DNA of 64,000 bases from assembly GCF_001879715.1 (NCBI RefSeq), contig NZ_MNBW01000011.1, positions 62,001-126,000 of the forward strand. Reading direction: 5' to 3'. Positions within the stretch are counted from its first letter, which is position 1. The number at the start of each line of letters is the position of its first letter. Source of the stretch: Nioella nitratireducens (GTDB lineage Bacteria; Pseudomonadota; Alphaproteobacteria; Rhodobacterales; Rhodobacteraceae). Of this stretch, positions 1 through 8,805 are shown piece after piece. The translations under genes were made by a program, and so were the position numbers. The notes under the pieces were generated by a model. That model did no database searches. It saw only the letters and a program-made list of their open reading frames with translations, and was not told the origin of the DNA.

Positions 1-118
1 CGCAAGTAAAGCAATGGGCCAGCAGCGCCGTGGCCAGATGTGGGCCATCGGGCCGGTCGAGCCGGGCAGCAAGGGCATGGCCATCATGGCCGGGAAAGGT
101 GAAACGGTCGGTGGGCAT
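1..118 (-). CDS. Alpha/beta hydrolase-OsmC fusion protein (N-terminal part, cut by the window edge)
   Basis: Only the first 39 codons are in the window; the gene runs off the left edge. The visible residues begin MPTDRFTFPG and include AARLDRP and LLAHCFTC, which I recognise as the N-terminus of the bifunctional alpha/beta hydrolase/OsmC proteins common in Rhodobacterales. In full-length members the hydrolase half is followed by an OsmC-type peroxidase half; neither catalytic part is visible here. There are two in-frame ATGs six bases apart. An AGGAG abuts the first one (124), so the second (118), six bases downstream of it, is the better start. The gene lies downstream of dddP on the same strand, with about 150 bases between them. 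Confidence 0.7.
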   Translation of the reverse strand, partial: MPTDRFTFPGHDGHALAARLDRPDGPHLATALLAHCFTC

Positions 119-275
119 CGGCATCTCCTGCGGGTCAGCGCCCTTAACCTGTGGCTTTCCCCGTGGCGCCGCAACTCCTGGCCGGACAGTTTCACGCCGG
201 TGTGTTGGCCCGTGTGGCCGCGTGACAGCCAAATCGCTGTCCGTCCCGTGCGGTCAGCGGTGCGATCGACCGGCC

Positions 276-1613
276 TCAGCAGTCCCGAAACCCCAGCAAC
301 CGCTCATCGAACGGATATTGCGTCAGGTTCTCATAGCCGTCTTCGGTGATCAGAACCTGATCTTCCAGCTTGATCGAAAAATCGCCGCCCTCGGGGCTGG
401 CCAGCACCTCGACGCAGAGCGTCATGCCGGGTTCCAGAACGTAGTCGAACGCCCCTTTGACAGCGGTGTCGGGATAGGCGATCAGCGGCCACTCATCGCA
501 CAGGCCCACGCCATGCATCATGCAGCCGTATTTCTGCTTTTGCATGTTGGGCGGCAGCCCGTGGCAATGCGCCGTCAAGTCATCGAACCGCACGCCGGGT
601 TTCAGAATGTCCATATTGGTCATGATGTGATCATAGGCGATGCGCATCGTGTCGACCATGTCGGGACGCGGGTCGTCGTCGCCCACCCACCATGTGCGCG
701 ATATGTCGGAACAGATGCCGTAGCAGCCCACCAGATCGGTGTCGAAGGCGAGGATTTCGTTGTTTTGCAACACGCGCGGCCCGCATTCCTGAAACCACGG
801 GTTGGTGCGTGGTCCTGTCGTCAGAAGCCGGGTCTCGATCCACTCGCCGCCGCGCCGGATGTTGGCTTTGTGAAGCTCGGCCCAGATGTCGTCTTCGGTC
901 ATGCCGGGTTCGGTCGCGGCCTCCATGTCGGCCACGCTTGCCTCGCAGGCCAGCATGGCGCAGCGCATGGCAAGGATTTCGTCCGGCCCCTTGATGACGC
1001 GGGCCTTTTCGGTGACTTCCTCGCCCTCCATGATCTCGAAACCACGCGCCTCCAGCGCCCGCATCCCGTGCAGCATGATCTTGTCAACGGCCAGCCGCAT
1101 GGTGCCGCCGCCATGGGCGCGGATCAGGTCTTGCACCTCGCCCGTCACGGCATGGGCCTGTTCGGCCAGCTTGTCGCCCCGGTCGAAATAAAACAGGTCA
1201 AAGCCCGAGCGCACCTCGCGCACCAGCGGGTTGTGATCGGCCAGAAACGGCGCGTTCTTGTAGTCCCACAGCACCATGTAGCCATCGGCACAGACAAGGC
1301 AGGCCCGGAACGGGTTGTGCGTGTTCCAAAGCTGCATGTTGGTCGAGTCGGTTGCGTAGCGGATATTGAGCGGGTCGAACATCAGCAGGCCGCCGTAGTC
1401 ACGCTCGACGATCTTGTCGACGAGACGCCGCAACCGATAAGCGCGCATCGCGTGCAGGTCAGGCAGGACCAGCCCCGCCGCCTCGAACTCTGCATAGGCC
1501 AGCTTGGTCGGCCCGATCTCGATCCTGTCATTGTCGTTCAGGGTGCCATCCGGCAGGGTGAGGCCCTTTGACGGGTCGATCTTGCGTACAGGCAGGCGAT
1601 AGGCTTCATTCAT
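276..1613 (-). CDS. dddP: DMSP lyase DddP (M24 peptidase-fold metalloenzyme)
   Basis: Cleaves dimethylsulfoniopropionate to dimethyl sulfide and acrylate in the cytoplasm. The 445-residue protein matches DddP of marine roseobacters along its whole length, from the N-terminal NDNDRIEIGPT to the C-terminal ITEDGYENLTQYPFD. The fold is that of M24 (creatinase/aminopeptidase P) enzymes, but the substrate is DMSP, not a peptide. The expected metal ligands are visible: D291 and D293 in FDTDL, D303 in SDISR, H367 in MHGVG, E402 in CVEVLA and E417 in KLEDQ. They are spaced exactly as D295/D297/D307/H371/E406/E421 of the characterised enzyme, offset by four. It is transcribed away from the DUF3445 gene, and no acrylate-utilisation gene is seen beside it. 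Little doubt about identity. Confidence 0.93.
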   Translation of the reverse strand: MNEAYRLPVRKIDPSKGLTLPDGTLNDNDRIEIGPTKLAYAEFEAAGLVLPDLHAMRAYRLRRLVDKIVERDYGGLLMFDPLNIRYATDSTNMQLWNTHNPFRACLVCADGYMVLWDYKNAPFLADHNPLVREVRSGFDLFYFDRGDKLAEQAHAVTGEVQDLIRAHGGGTMRLAVDKIMLHGMRALEARGFEIMEGEEVTEKARVIKGPDEILAMRCAMLACEASVADMEAATEPGMTEDDIWAELHKANIRRGGEWIETRLLTTGPRTNPWFQECGPRVLQNNEILAFDTDLVGCYGICSDISRTWWVGDDDPRPDMVDTMRIAYDHIMTNMDILKPGVRFDDLTAHCHGLPPNMQKQKYGCMMHGVGLCDEWPLIAYPDTAVKGAFDYVLEPGMTLCVEVLASPEGGDFSIKLEDQVLITEDGYENLTQYPFDERLLGFRDC

Positions 1614-1698
1614 CGGCGTGAACTCCCAACCAATGGGAAAAGCTTGGGGCGGAACCGTGCGCCCCGCGCGCCACTTTGCGGCATGGAAAGGGTCGGAA

Positions 1699-2502
1699 TT
1701 GAAGAAAATCTGTCAGGATAGTTTGCCCTTTGCGCCATGGCTGCACCAAGCGGCCCGGCGCTTGCCCGGCATCCAGCCGCTCGCGCTGGAGGATTGGCTG
1801 GTGCACGACGAGGTCTTTGCCGAGCAAATGGCGCTGCGCGACCGGCTGCTATCCGACCGGCGGTCGGATGTTTTCGCGGTCGAGGATCGGGCTCTGCCCG
1901 CCGCCGAAGAGCTTTTGGCCCTGATCCTGTCGCGCATTGGCGGCGGTTACACCCGGCATGGGCAGGCCGTCACCCGCCCCGATGGCGTCACCATTGACCT
2001 GAAGGCCGACCACCCGCTGGTGACGGCGGCGCGGCTGGTGCAGGAAGATTTGTGCCTGTTGCAGCAGCCCGAGGGCGCACAGGAACACGTGCTGACGGGG
2101 GCGGTTCTCTGCTTTCCGGCAAGTTGGACCCTGGCCGAGAAGATTGGCCGCCCGCTGACCGCGATCCACACGCCGGTGCAGCCCTATACCCAGCAGATGG
2201 CCGCCCGCGTGCAACGCCTCTTCGATGCGATCCGGCCCGACCGCCCACTGTGGCGGGCCAATGCGCTGTTCTACCACGACCCGACGCTCTACCAACCCCG
2301 GCGCGAGAAAGACCCGCGTCCCTGGCCCACGGGCGAGGCCGCCTATATGCGCTCGGAACGCCAAAGCCTGCTGCGCCTGCCCGGAACGCAGGCGGTGGTG
2401 TTTTCCATCCACACATGGGTGGTCCCATGGGAGCGGCTGACGCAAGAGCAGCGCGACGGGCTTGACACCCACCGGGTCGAGACCGCAGGGCAGGGCGCAT
2501 GA
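1699..2502 (+). CDS. DUF3445 / heme-dependent oxidative N-demethylase (HODM) family protein
   Basis: Member of the DUF3445 family, whose characterised relative oxidatively N-demethylates dimethylamine with heme and oxygen. Conserved stretches include LPFAPWL, RRLPGIQPL, DEVFAEQMALR, GGGYTRH, DLCLLQ, LTGAVLCFPASW and VFSIHTWVVPW. The actual substrate is unknown. The reading frame is open back to an ATG at 1618, but that start would sit 4 bases from the divergent dddP start and adds 27 residues with no family resemblance. The TTG at 1699 has AAAGGG six bases upstream and fits the usual N-terminus, so I prefer it. The stop overlaps the next gene's ATG (ATGA), which implies translational coupling to the methyltransferase. 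Confidence 0.78.
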   Translation: MKKICQDSLPFAPWLHQAARRLPGIQPLALEDWLVHDEVFAEQMALRDRLLSDRRSDVFAVEDRALPAAEELLALILSRIGGGYTRHGQAVTRPDGVTIDLKADHPLVTAARLVQEDLCLLQQPEGAQEHVLTGAVLCFPASWTLAEKIGRPLTAIHTPVQPYTQQMAARVQRLFDAIRPDRPLWRANALFYHDPTLYQPRREKDPRPWPTGEAAYMRSERQSLLRLPGTQAVVFSIHTWVVPWERLTQEQRDGLDTHRVETAGQGA

Positions 2503-3698
2503 GCACCGTTCAAGACCAGTACGACGCCTATCCATACCCCGAGCGGAACCCGGCCGAGGAAAAATCGCGTCTTGTCACCGGATCGCCCTCGCATCCGGTC
2601 GAGATCGACCATTTCCTGTTCGGCGGCCAGCGGGATTGGTCGCGGCCCTTCCGCGCCCTCGTGGCGGGGGGCGGCACCGGTGACGCTCTGATCCAGATGG
2701 CGCAGATCCTGACGAGTGCTGGCAAACCCTACGAGATCACCTATCTCGATCTGTCCGCATCTGCCCGCAAGGTCGCCGAGGAGCGCGCCAAGGTGCGGGG
2801 ATTGATGAATATCCGCTTCGAAACCGGCTCGCTCCTGAATGCCGCCGATTATGGCCGCTTCGACTACATCGACTGTTGCGGCGTGCTGCACCATCTTCCG
2901 CATCCGCAAGAGGGCTTCAATGCTTTGGCCAAGGCGCTGACCCCCGAGGGCGGGATCGGCTTGATGGTCTACGCCCCCTATGGGCGCAGCGGGGTCTATC
3001 CCTTGCAAGAGGCGTTCGGCACGGTGTTGCAGGGCAGCCCCAAGGAACGCCTCAAATCCGCACGCCAGATTTTCGACCGCTTGCCCGACGCCCATCCGTT
3101 CAAGCGCAACAGCGTGGTCGTGGACCACGAGCAGGGCGATGCCGGGTTCTACGATCTGCTCTTGCACAGCCAGGACCGGCCCTACGCGATCCGTGACCTG
3201 CTGCACACGCTGGACGAGGCCGGTCTGGCCATGACCGGCAGTCCGCAGGCCTATGCCTACGATCCCGCGCCCTTCCTGCCCGACCGCCGCATGTTGGCGG
3301 GGCTCGATGCCATCACCCGGATGGAGCTGGCCGAAAAGCTGCGCGGAACGATCAAGGTGCATGTCCTCTACGCTGTGCCGACAGGCCGGGCCGAAGGCAG
3401 GGTCGCCGCGCCGACACCGGGGCAAGTTCCGCATTTCAAGGGCGGCAACGCGGCCCGCATCGCCCAGACCGTGGCCCGCAAGGGGGTGCTGCCCGTCACC
3501 ATGAGCGGCGAGCGGATCGAGATCCCGGTTTCGGGCGCGGTCGTCTCGATCCTGCGCCATGTGGACGGTCGCAAGACACTGGCCGAGATCGCCGCGCTGG
3601 AACGGCTGGACCCGGTGGGATTCGCGGCACTCTGGAACGGGTTTTCCGCCGATCTGGCGCGCTACGGGCTGCTCTACTACTCCCGCCTGCTGCGCTGA
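2499..3698 (+). CDS. Class I SAM-dependent methyltransferase with C-terminal winged-helix-like domain
   Basis: A 399-residue methyltransferase of unknown substrate. The SAM-binding motif I is LVAGGGTGDA (about residues 54-63), followed by the acidic strand-2 motif TYLDLS (about 81-86) and a post-II segment DYIDCCGVLHHLPHP. After the catalytic domain there is a region of roughly 100 residues (VVSILRHVDGRKTLAEIAAL) that looks like the PqqD-like winged helix or regulatory domain found on some protein or small-molecule methyltransferases. It starts inside the stop codon of the HODM-family gene (4-base overlap). The pair therefore is probably one transcription unit, coupling a methylation with an oxidative demethylation; that link is inference. 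Confidence 0.8.
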   Translation: MSTVQDQYDAYPYPERNPAEEKSRLVTGSPSHPVEIDHFLFGGQRDWSRPFRALVAGGGTGDALIQMAQILTSAGKPYEITYLDLSASARKVAEERAKVRGLMNIRFETGSLLNAADYGRFDYIDCCGVLHHLPHPQEGFNALAKALTPEGGIGLMVYAPYGRSGVYPLQEAFGTVLQGSPKERLKSARQIFDRLPDAHPFKRNSVVVDHEQGDAGFYDLLLHSQDRPYAIRDLLHTLDEAGLAMTGSPQAYAYDPAPFLPDRRMLAGLDAITRMELAEKLRGTIKVHVLYAVPTGRAEGRVAAPTPGQVPHFKGGNAARIAQTVARKGVLPVTMSGERIEIPVSGAVVSILRHVDGRKTLAEIAALERLDPVGFAALWNGFSADLARYGLLYYSRLLR

Positions 3699-3739
3699 GA
3701 CGGTGCTGCCCTTCTTCTTGGTCTAAATACTCCGGGGGT

Positions 3740-3758
3740 GCGGGGGCAGCGCCCCCGC
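3740..3758. repeat. GC-rich perfect hairpin between convergent genes
   Basis: GCGGGGGC-AGC-GCCCCCGC, an 8-bp perfect stem with a 3-base loop, preceded by CTAAATACTCCGGGGGTG. Similar 'AAATACTCCGGGGG + G/C hairpin' blocks are common between genes in Rhodobacterales, from memory. It separates the convergent methyltransferase and dCTP deaminase genes and could end transcripts from either side, but there is no T-run. Confidence 0.5.
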
Positions 3759-3794
3759 CGGTCGGCGCGCGCAGCGCGGCGAAACCGGGTCCGC

Positions 3795-4883
3795 TCAGGC
3801 GCGGAAATGCTTGGACAGCTTCAACCCTTGGCCTTGATAGTTCGACGCCAGATCAGCGCCGTACAGCACGCGCGGCTCGGATGACATCCGCTCATAGACC
3901 AACCGGCCCACCACCTGCCCGTGTTCCAGCACGAAAGGCGCTTCGTGGCAGCGCACCTCAAGCACCCCGCGCGCGCCGTCGCCGCCCGCCGGACCATAGC
4001 CGAAACCGGGGTCGAAGAAGCCCGCGTAATGCACGCGGAACTCTCCCACCATGGCAAGGTAGGGGGCCATCTCGGCGGCGCAATCGGGCGGGATCGTCAC
4101 GGCCTCCCGGCTCACCAGGATATAGAATGCGCCGGGGTCCAGGATCAGGCGGCCCTCATCGGTTTCCAGCCGTTCCCAGAAATCCACCGCGTCATAGGCG
4201 CCGATCCGGTCAAGGTCGATGACCCCGGAATGCGGCTTGGCGCGGTAGCCCACCAGGCCCCCCGCTCCGGGCCGCAGGTCGACCGAGAACCCCAGCCCGT
4301 CGTCGATCAGCGCCTTGCCCGACACAAGCGGGCTTTCGGCATGACGCGTGCGCAAGTCGTCGTCCGACAGCACCGCTTGCCCGGCGCGAAAGCGGATCTG
4401 GTTCAGCCGCATTCCCGGCCGCACCAGCACCGAAAAACTGCGCGGGCAGATCTCGGCATAAAGCGGGCCGGCATAGCCTTCGGCGATGCGGTCGAACTCG
4501 ACCCCGCAATCGGCAATCGCGCGGGTCAGCAGGTCAAGCCGACCGGTCGAGCTTTTGGCGTTGGCCATCGCACTGATGCCCGTCGGCAGGGCCAGCGATT
4601 CCATCAGGGGCACCACGTAGACGCAGCCCTTTTCCAGCACAGCGCCATCGCTCAGGTCGACCTTGTGCATGGTGAACTCGTCCAGTCGCTCGGCCACGGT
4701 TCGGCCGGCCCCCGCAAGGAACGAGGCGCGCACGCGATAGGCCACCGTGCCAAGGCGCAGGTCGAGGCTGGCGGGCTGCACCTGTGTGTCGGCGAAGGGC
4801 AGCTCGGTCACGATCTCGCCGCGCGCGGCCATGGCGGAAATGGCGTGGTCTGGCAGGACGCCGGGGCGGGGCTGATCGGTCAT
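3795..4883 (-). CDS. dcd: 2'-deoxycytidine 5'-triphosphate deaminase, double-length form
   Basis: Deaminates dCTP to dUTP for dTTP synthesis, in the trimeric dUTPase-fold family. At 362 residues it is nearly twice the classical E. coli Dcd and is made of two dUTPase-like halves, the form usual in alphaproteobacteria. The first half has QPASLDLRLG, ANAKSSTGRLDLL and CGVEFDRIAEGY. The second half has LDPGAFYILVSRE, MAPYLAMVGEFRVHYAGFFD and a VLEVR segment, the last two resembling the nucleotide-binding and catalytic-Glu region. AGGAGG lies 8 bases before the ATG. The gene follows tRNA-Pro on the same strand, with an inverted repeat in between. Confidence 0.88.
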   Translation of the reverse strand: MTDQPRPGVLPDHAISAMAARGEIVTELPFADTQVQPASLDLRLGTVAYRVRASFLAGAGRTVAERLDEFTMHKVDLSDGAVLEKGCVYVVPLMESLALPTGISAMANAKSSTGRLDLLTRAIADCGVEFDRIAEGYAGPLYAEICPRSFSVLVRPGMRLNQIRFRAGQAVLSDDDLRTRHAESPLVSGKALIDDGLGFSVDLRPGAGGLVGYRAKPHSGVIDLDRIGAYDAVDFWERLETDEGRLILDPGAFYILVSREAVTIPPDCAAEMAPYLAMVGEFRVHYAGFFDPGFGYGPAGGDGARGVLEVRCHEAPFVLEHGQVVGRLVYERMSSEPRVLYGADLASNYQGQGLKLSKHFRA

Positions 4884-4904
4884 CTATGCGGCCTCCTGAT
4901 ACGC

Positions 4905-4939
4905 GAAACCGCCCCGCCCGTCAGGGCCAGAGCGGTTTC
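4905..4939 (-). other. Inverted repeat between tRNA-Pro and dcd
   Basis: GAAACCGC and GCGGTTTC form a perfect 8-bp inverted repeat around 19 bases. It lies just after the tRNA 3' end and about 20 bases before the dcd start, so it could act as a weak terminator or as a processing or attenuation structure. No T-run follows. Confidence 0.35.
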
Positions 4940-4944
4940 AGTAA

Positions 4945-5021
4945 TGGTCGGGCTAGCAGGACTCGAACCTGCGACCTTCCGTCCCCCAGACGGACGCGCT
5001 ACCAGGCTGCGCCATAGCCCG
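4945..5021 (-). tRNA. tRNA-Pro (GGG anticodon), CCA encoded
   Basis: Reading on the minus strand from 5021, the acceptor arms CGGGCTA and TAGCCCG pair over 7 bp. The D arm (GCGC...GGTAGCGC), the anticodon arm TCCGT-CTGGGGG-ACGGA and the T arm GCAGG-TTCGAGT-CCTGC are all visible. The seven-base anticodon loop puts GGG at positions 34-36, which reads CCC/CCU proline codons. A discriminator A is followed by an encoded CCA at 4947-4945. Confidence 0.96.
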
Positions 5022-5031
5022 ACGTGGGGGT

Positions 5032-5059
5032 GTTCTAGCGATTTTGATGCGGGGCGCAA
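5032..5059 (-). promoter_or_regulatory. Candidate sigma-70 promoter of tRNA-Pro
   Basis: On the minus strand, TTGCGC (5059-5054) and TAGAAC (5037-5032) are separated by 16 bases. The -10 box lies about 10 bases before the tRNA 5' end, the right distance for a stable RNA promoter. Read by eye only. Confidence 0.4.
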
Positions 5060-5098
5060 GGGCGAAGCGACAGGAAAATGACACATCCGCGAATTAGA

Positions 5099-5848
5099 TC
5101 ATTCCGCCGCGTGACGGGCACGCAGACGGGCGGCATGGGCCTCGATCCGGGGCAGGATCGCGGTCAGGGCATCGCGTTGTCGCGGGCTGAGGGGACCAGC
5201 GGCCAGAAGAAGCGCGCGCAGCTCGGTCAACGGGGCGGCGGTCTCGGTCGCTGTGGTCGACTCTGTCGTGGCCACGGCAGGTTCGGGGATCGGCGCGGTG
5301 GCTTCGGGTGCGGGGTCTTCCTCGGCTGCGACGGGGGCTTCGGGTGCGTTTTGTCGGGCAGACCCGGCCTCGGGCGGCTCTGCGCCGGGCACCGGGGCGG
5401 GCGGGTCTGACGGTGCCTCTGCGGCGGTGATCTCGGGCAGGTCTTCTGCCGGGCCGTTTTCGGCCATCTGGGCCTCCTCCGTGGCCTCTGTCAGCCCGGC
5501 GGTGTCGTGCGGCAGCGGCGCATCGGCGGCCACCGTTTCCTCGATGGTTTCGTCCGGCGGCGTGTCTTCGTCCAGCGACGGCGACAGCGCGGCGACATGG
5601 CCGATACCATCTTCGCGCAGGATCTTCTGCACGCCACGGATGGTCATGCCCTCGTCGTGCAGCAGCACCTTGATGCCACCCACCAGTTGCATGTCGCCGG
5701 GGCGGTAGTAGCGGCGTCCGCCCGCGCGTTTCACCGGTTTGATCTGGTTGAATTTGCTCTCCCAAAAGCGGAGAACATGCGCCTCGACCCCCAACCAGTC
5801 TGCGACCTCGCGAATGGTGCGGAAGGCCTGCGGAGACTTGTCGGCCAT
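5099..5848 (-). CDS. MerR-family transcriptional regulator with long acidic Ala/Pro-rich tail
   Basis: The N-terminal 80 residues form a MerR-type winged helix-turn-helix: [36 protein letters not shown] and an IRGVQKIL recognition segment. The remaining about 170 residues are low-complexity, rich in Ala, Glu, Pro and Thr, and end in a short helical segment ([28 protein letters not shown]). There is no recognisable metal or effector domain. It sits 6 bases downstream of ihfA in a lipid/ribosomal protein operon, a position conserved in alphaproteobacteria, so it probably acts as a nucleoid- or growth-linked regulator rather than a metal sensor. Effector and targets are unknown. Confidence 0.82.
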   Translation of the reverse strand: MADKSPQAFRTIREVADWLGVEAHVLRFWESKFNQIKPVKRAGGRRYYRPGDMQLVGGIKVLLHDEGMTIRGVQKILREDGIGHVAALSPSLDEDTPPDETIEETVAADAPLPHDTAGLTEATEEAQMAENGPAEDLPEITAAEAPSDPPAPVPGAEPPEAGSARQNAPEAPVAAEEDPAPEATAPIPEPAVATTESTTATETAAPLTELRALLLAAGPLSPRQRDALTAILPRIEAHAARLRARHAAE

Positions 5849-5854
5849 CTGGAC

Positions 5855-6157
5855 TTACCCCTTGTTGCCAGCGGCGACCCGGTCTTTCATCAAATGCGAC
5901 GGACGGAAGGTCAGAACCCGGCGGGGCGGGATCGGGGCCTCTTCGCCGGTTTTGGGATTGCGTCCCACCCGCGCGGTCTTGGACCGGACCGAGAAGGTGC
6001 CGAAGGACGAGATCTTCACCTGCTCCCCGTCCACGAGGCCGTCGGACATCAGGTCAAGCACCCGTTCCACAAGCTGTGCGCTCTCGTTTCGGGACAATCC
6101 GACTTCGCGGAAAACCGCTTCGGTCAGATCCATGCGTGTCAGAGTTTTTCCGGACAT
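5855..6157 (-). CDS. ihfA: Integration host factor subunit alpha
   Basis: DNA-bending nucleoid protein that dimerises with IhfB. The 100-residue protein is typical: [19 protein letters not shown] dimer helices, [10 protein letters not shown], and the DNA-intercalating arm [23 protein letters not shown] with its Asn-Pro. The frame is open to a TTG at 6166, but the ATG at 6157 starts the conserved sequence and has GGAGG nine bases upstream. It lies between fabH and the merR-type gene on the same strand. Confidence 0.93.
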   Translation of the reverse strand: MSGKTLTRMDLTEAVFREVGLSRNESAQLVERVLDLMSDGLVDGEQVKISSFGTFSVRSKTARVGRNPKTGEEAPIPPRRVLTFRPSHLMKDRVAAGNKG

Positions 6158-6259
6158 GGTCGTCAACCTCCCCTGATGGTCAGGTCATCCTGCGCGGTCT
6201 GGGATAGCAAGTCAATATCAAGGGCTTGGGCGAAGCGGCGTAAGCGGAAACCCGTTTGC

Positions 6260-7255
6260 CTACCAGCGCAGCACCGCCGCGCCCCAAGCCAGCCCGCCGC
6301 CAATCGCCTCGGCCACCAGCAGATCGCCGCGTTTGATCTGGCCGCGCGCTACCCCGACCGACAGAGCCAGCGGGATCGACGCGGCCGAGGTATTGCCGTG
6401 ATCCTGCACGGTCACGACGACCCGATCCATTCCGACGCCCATCTTTTGTGCGGTGCGGCTGATGATCCGCAGGTTGGCCTGATGCGGAACGATCCAGTTC
6501 ACATCATCGGCCCCAAGACCCGCACGGTCGAGCGCCGTATGAGCGGTTTTTGCCAATTTTTCAACGGCATGGCGGAAGACTTCCTTGCCTTCCATCTTGA
6601 GCACGCCGGTCGATTGCGTGCGCGACACACCGCCATCGACATAAAGCAGATCGCGGAACTGGCCGTCGGAATGCAGGTCCACGGCAAGGATACCGCGATC
6701 CGCACCAGTGCCGTCGCCCTCTTGCGCTTCCAGCACCAGGGCACCGGCCCCGTCGCCAAAAAGCACACAGGTGGTGCGGTCGTCCCAATCCAGAATGCGG
6801 CTGAAGGTTTCGGCCCCGATCACCAGAACGCGTTTGGCCTGTCCCGAAAGGATAAAGGCATTCGCGGTCGACAGGGCATAGATAAATCCCGCGCAGACCG
6901 CCTGCACGTCGAAGGCAAAGCCATGGGACATGCCAAGGCCGCTTTGAATCATCGTGGCGACCGAGGGAAAGGTCAGGTCCGGCGTCGAGGTGGCGACGAT
7001 CACCGCGTCGATATCGGCGGCGGTCAGGCCAGCATCGTCCAGCGCCGCGCGGGCGGCGGCGATGCCCAGATCCGAGGTCGTTTCGCTCTCGGCGGCGAAA
7101 TGACGGCGTTCGATCCCGGTTCGGGCGCGAATCCACTCATCGCTGGTGTCGATCCGCTCTTCGAATTCGGCATTGGGCACCACCCGCTTGGGCAGGTAGT
7201 GGCCAATGCCCACGGCCACGGCGCGTCGGGTAGGGGTGCCGGTCGCTCCGGTCAT
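6260..7255 (-). CDS. fabH: Beta-ketoacyl-ACP synthase III
   Basis: Starts type II fatty acid synthesis by condensing acetyl-CoA with malonyl-ACP. The catalytic triad is visible: C121 in VQAVCAGF, H258 in VPHQANLRI and N288 in DHGNTSAAS. The nucleotide-facing region and GDGAGA loop are also present. At 331 residues it has the usual length. Its ATG overlaps the plsX stop by 4 bases, so the two are translationally coupled, as in many bacteria where phospholipid and fatty acid initiation are co-expressed. Confidence 0.95.
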   Translation of the reverse strand: MTGATGTPTRRAVAVGIGHYLPKRVVPNAEFEERIDTSDEWIRARTGIERRHFAAESETTSDLGIAAARAALDDAGLTAADIDAVIVATSTPDLTFPSVATMIQSGLGMSHGFAFDVQAVCAGFIYALSTANAFILSGQAKRVLVIGAETFSRILDWDDRTTCVLFGDGAGALVLEAQEGDGTGADRGILAVDLHSDGQFRDLLYVDGGVSRTQSTGVLKMEGKEVFRHAVEKLAKTAHTALDRAGLGADDVNWIVPHQANLRIISRTAQKMGVGMDRVVVTVQDHGNTSAASIPLALSVGVARGQIKRGDLLVAEAIGGGLAWGAAVLRW

Positions 7256-8343
7256 TCTGCCGTTCCTTCATTGTCGTGGGCGATCGCCCGTTCCGACTCG
7301 GCGATGCGCGCCGCGATGCGTTTGGTAAAGCCGGTCGCTGAAAGTTGCGCGGCAAGTTTGATCGCCGCCGAAACGCCGGTCGCGTCCGACGCGCCGTGGG
7401 ATTTCACCACGGTGCCGTTGAGGCCAAGGAACACGCCGCCATTGACCCGGCGCGGGTCGATGCGTTTCGACAGGCGCCGCATCGACGTAAGGGCAAGCAC
7501 CGCCGCGATGCGCGACAGGATCGAATAGCGAAACGCCTCTCCCAGAAAATCGCGGATCAGCCCGGCGGTGCCTTCACCGGTCTTGAGCGCCACGTTGCCG
7601 GTAAATCCATCGGTCACGATCACATCAACCCGGTCCGAGGGGATGTCGCCCCCCTCGACGAAGCCGACATAGTCGAAATCGGCCACGTCGGCGGCGTTGG
7701 CGATGGCCTGAGAGGCCAGCTTGAGTTCGGGGCGGCCCTTGAATTCTTCGACCCCGACATTCAGCAGCCCCACGCGCGGGCGCTTCAACCCAAGGCCGTT
7801 GCGGGCATAGCTTGCCCCCATCAGCGCGTAGTGCAGCAATTCGGTTTCGTCGGCGCGTATATCGGCGCCCACATCCAGCATCACGTTGAAGCCATGCGGG
7901 TTGCGCGAGGGCCAGAGGCAGGCGATGGCGGGGCGGTTCACGCCCTCGATCTTGCGCAGGCGCACCATGCTCATCGCCATGAGCGCGCCGGTGTTGCCGC
8001 AACTGATGGCCACGGTCGCTTCGCCGTCGCGCACCGATTCGATGGCCGACCACATCGACGTGCCCTTGCCCGAGCGCATTACCTGGCTGGGTTTGTCATC
8101 CATTTGAACGACGCCCTCGGCATTACGAACGTCGCAACGCCCGTCAAGCACACGCTTGCGGGCGATCAGGCGTTCAAGCTCGGGCTTGTCGCCGTGCACA
8201 ATGAACCGGATATCTGCGTTCTTGGCCGCGGATATCGCAATCCCGTCGATGATGACCGACGGGCCGCGATCTCCGCCCATGGCGTCAATCGACAGCACAA
8301 CCGGGGACGCAGCGGCGCCGCTTGCTTGTGCTGTCTCTGCCAT
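7252..8343 (-). CDS. plsX: Phosphate acyltransferase PlsX
   Basis: Makes acyl-phosphate from acyl-ACP for glycerol-3-phosphate acylation by PlsY; a peripheral membrane enzyme. Family landmarks are [14 protein letters not shown] near the N-terminus, [23 protein letters not shown] and [16 protein letters not shown]. At 363 residues it is of normal length. It is sandwiched between rpmF (30 bases upstream) and fabH (overlapping) in the classic rpmF-plsX-fabH order. Confidence 0.95.
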   Translation of the reverse strand: MAETAQASGAAASPVVLSIDAMGGDRGPSVIIDGIAISAAKNADIRFIVHGDKPELERLIARKRVLDGRCDVRNAEGVVQMDDKPSQVMRSGKGTSMWSAIESVRDGEATVAISCGNTGALMAMSMVRLRKIEGVNRPAIACLWPSRNPHGFNVMLDVGADIRADETELLHYALMGASYARNGLGLKRPRVGLLNVGVEEFKGRPELKLASQAIANAADVADFDYVGFVEGGDIPSDRVDVIVTDGFTGNVALKTGEGTAGLIRDFLGEAFRYSILSRIAAVLALTSMRRLSKRIDPRRVNGGVFLGLNGTVVKSHGASDATGVSAAIKLAAQLSATGFTKRIAARIAESERAIAHDNEGTAE

Positions 8344-8373
8344 ATTGGACCTGCCTTGGACGACCTTGCCGCG

Positions 8374-8580
8374 TTATGCCGCGTCTTCGTCCAGGTCGAT
8401 CTCGTCGGCCTGCGCGATCACTTCGCGGTCGGCATAGACGCCGCAGGACGGGCACACGTGGTGCGGGCGCTTGAGTTCGCCGCAGGACGGGCACTCGTTG
8501 GGATTGTCAGCGCTCAGGGCGTCGTGGGAGCGGCGCATGTTGCGGCGCGAGCGAGTGACTCGATTCTGGGGGACAGCCAT
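8374..8580 (-). CDS. rpmF: 50S ribosomal protein L32
   Basis: 68-residue large-subunit protein. It begins [20 protein letters not shown] and carries two CxxC pairs, CPSCG and CPSCG, spaced as in the zinc-binding form of L32. A GAGG sits 6 bases upstream of the ATG. It is the first gene of the rpmF-plsX-fabH-ihfA-merR run, coupling ribosome and lipid synthesis. Confidence 0.97.
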   Translation of the reverse strand: MAVPQNRVTRSRRNMRRSHDALSADNPNECPSCGELKRPHHVCPSCGVYADREVIAQADEIDLDEDAA

Positions 8581-8749
8581 GTCTCAACCTCGGGTTATTG
8601 CTCGGGGCTGGCCATTGGCAGCTTTGCCCCGAATATGCGTCTTCATCAGTGTTCTTGTCTCACTCGCCACCAGGGGTCCTTCCGACCGGTCCGGACGGGC
8701 CGGGCGCGCACGAAACGGCGCGTCGGAACACGCAGCGAATGAGGCCGGG

Positions 8750-8777
8750 AACATACTCGGATTTCGCCACCATGCAA
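8750..8777 (-). promoter_or_regulatory. Candidate promoter of the rpmF operon
   Basis: On the minus strand, TTGCAT (8777-8772) and TATGTT (8755-8750) are separated by 16 bases, about 170 bases upstream of rpmF. The 225-base gap between the DUF177 gene and rpmF holds nothing else I recognise. Confidence 0.35.
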
Positions 8778-8805
8778 GCCCTAATCAACGGTGGGCAGGC
8801 AGAGG

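Noticed and set aside
1618-1698. Upstream ATG start of the DUF3445 gene
   Set aside because: Would leave 4 bases between divergent start codons and adds residues unlike the family; TTG at 1699 has a better ribosome site.
5507-7528. 673-residue open frame on the plus strand
   Set aside because: Lies opposite merR, ihfA and fabH, which have clear family motifs; the frame is a codon-bias shadow.
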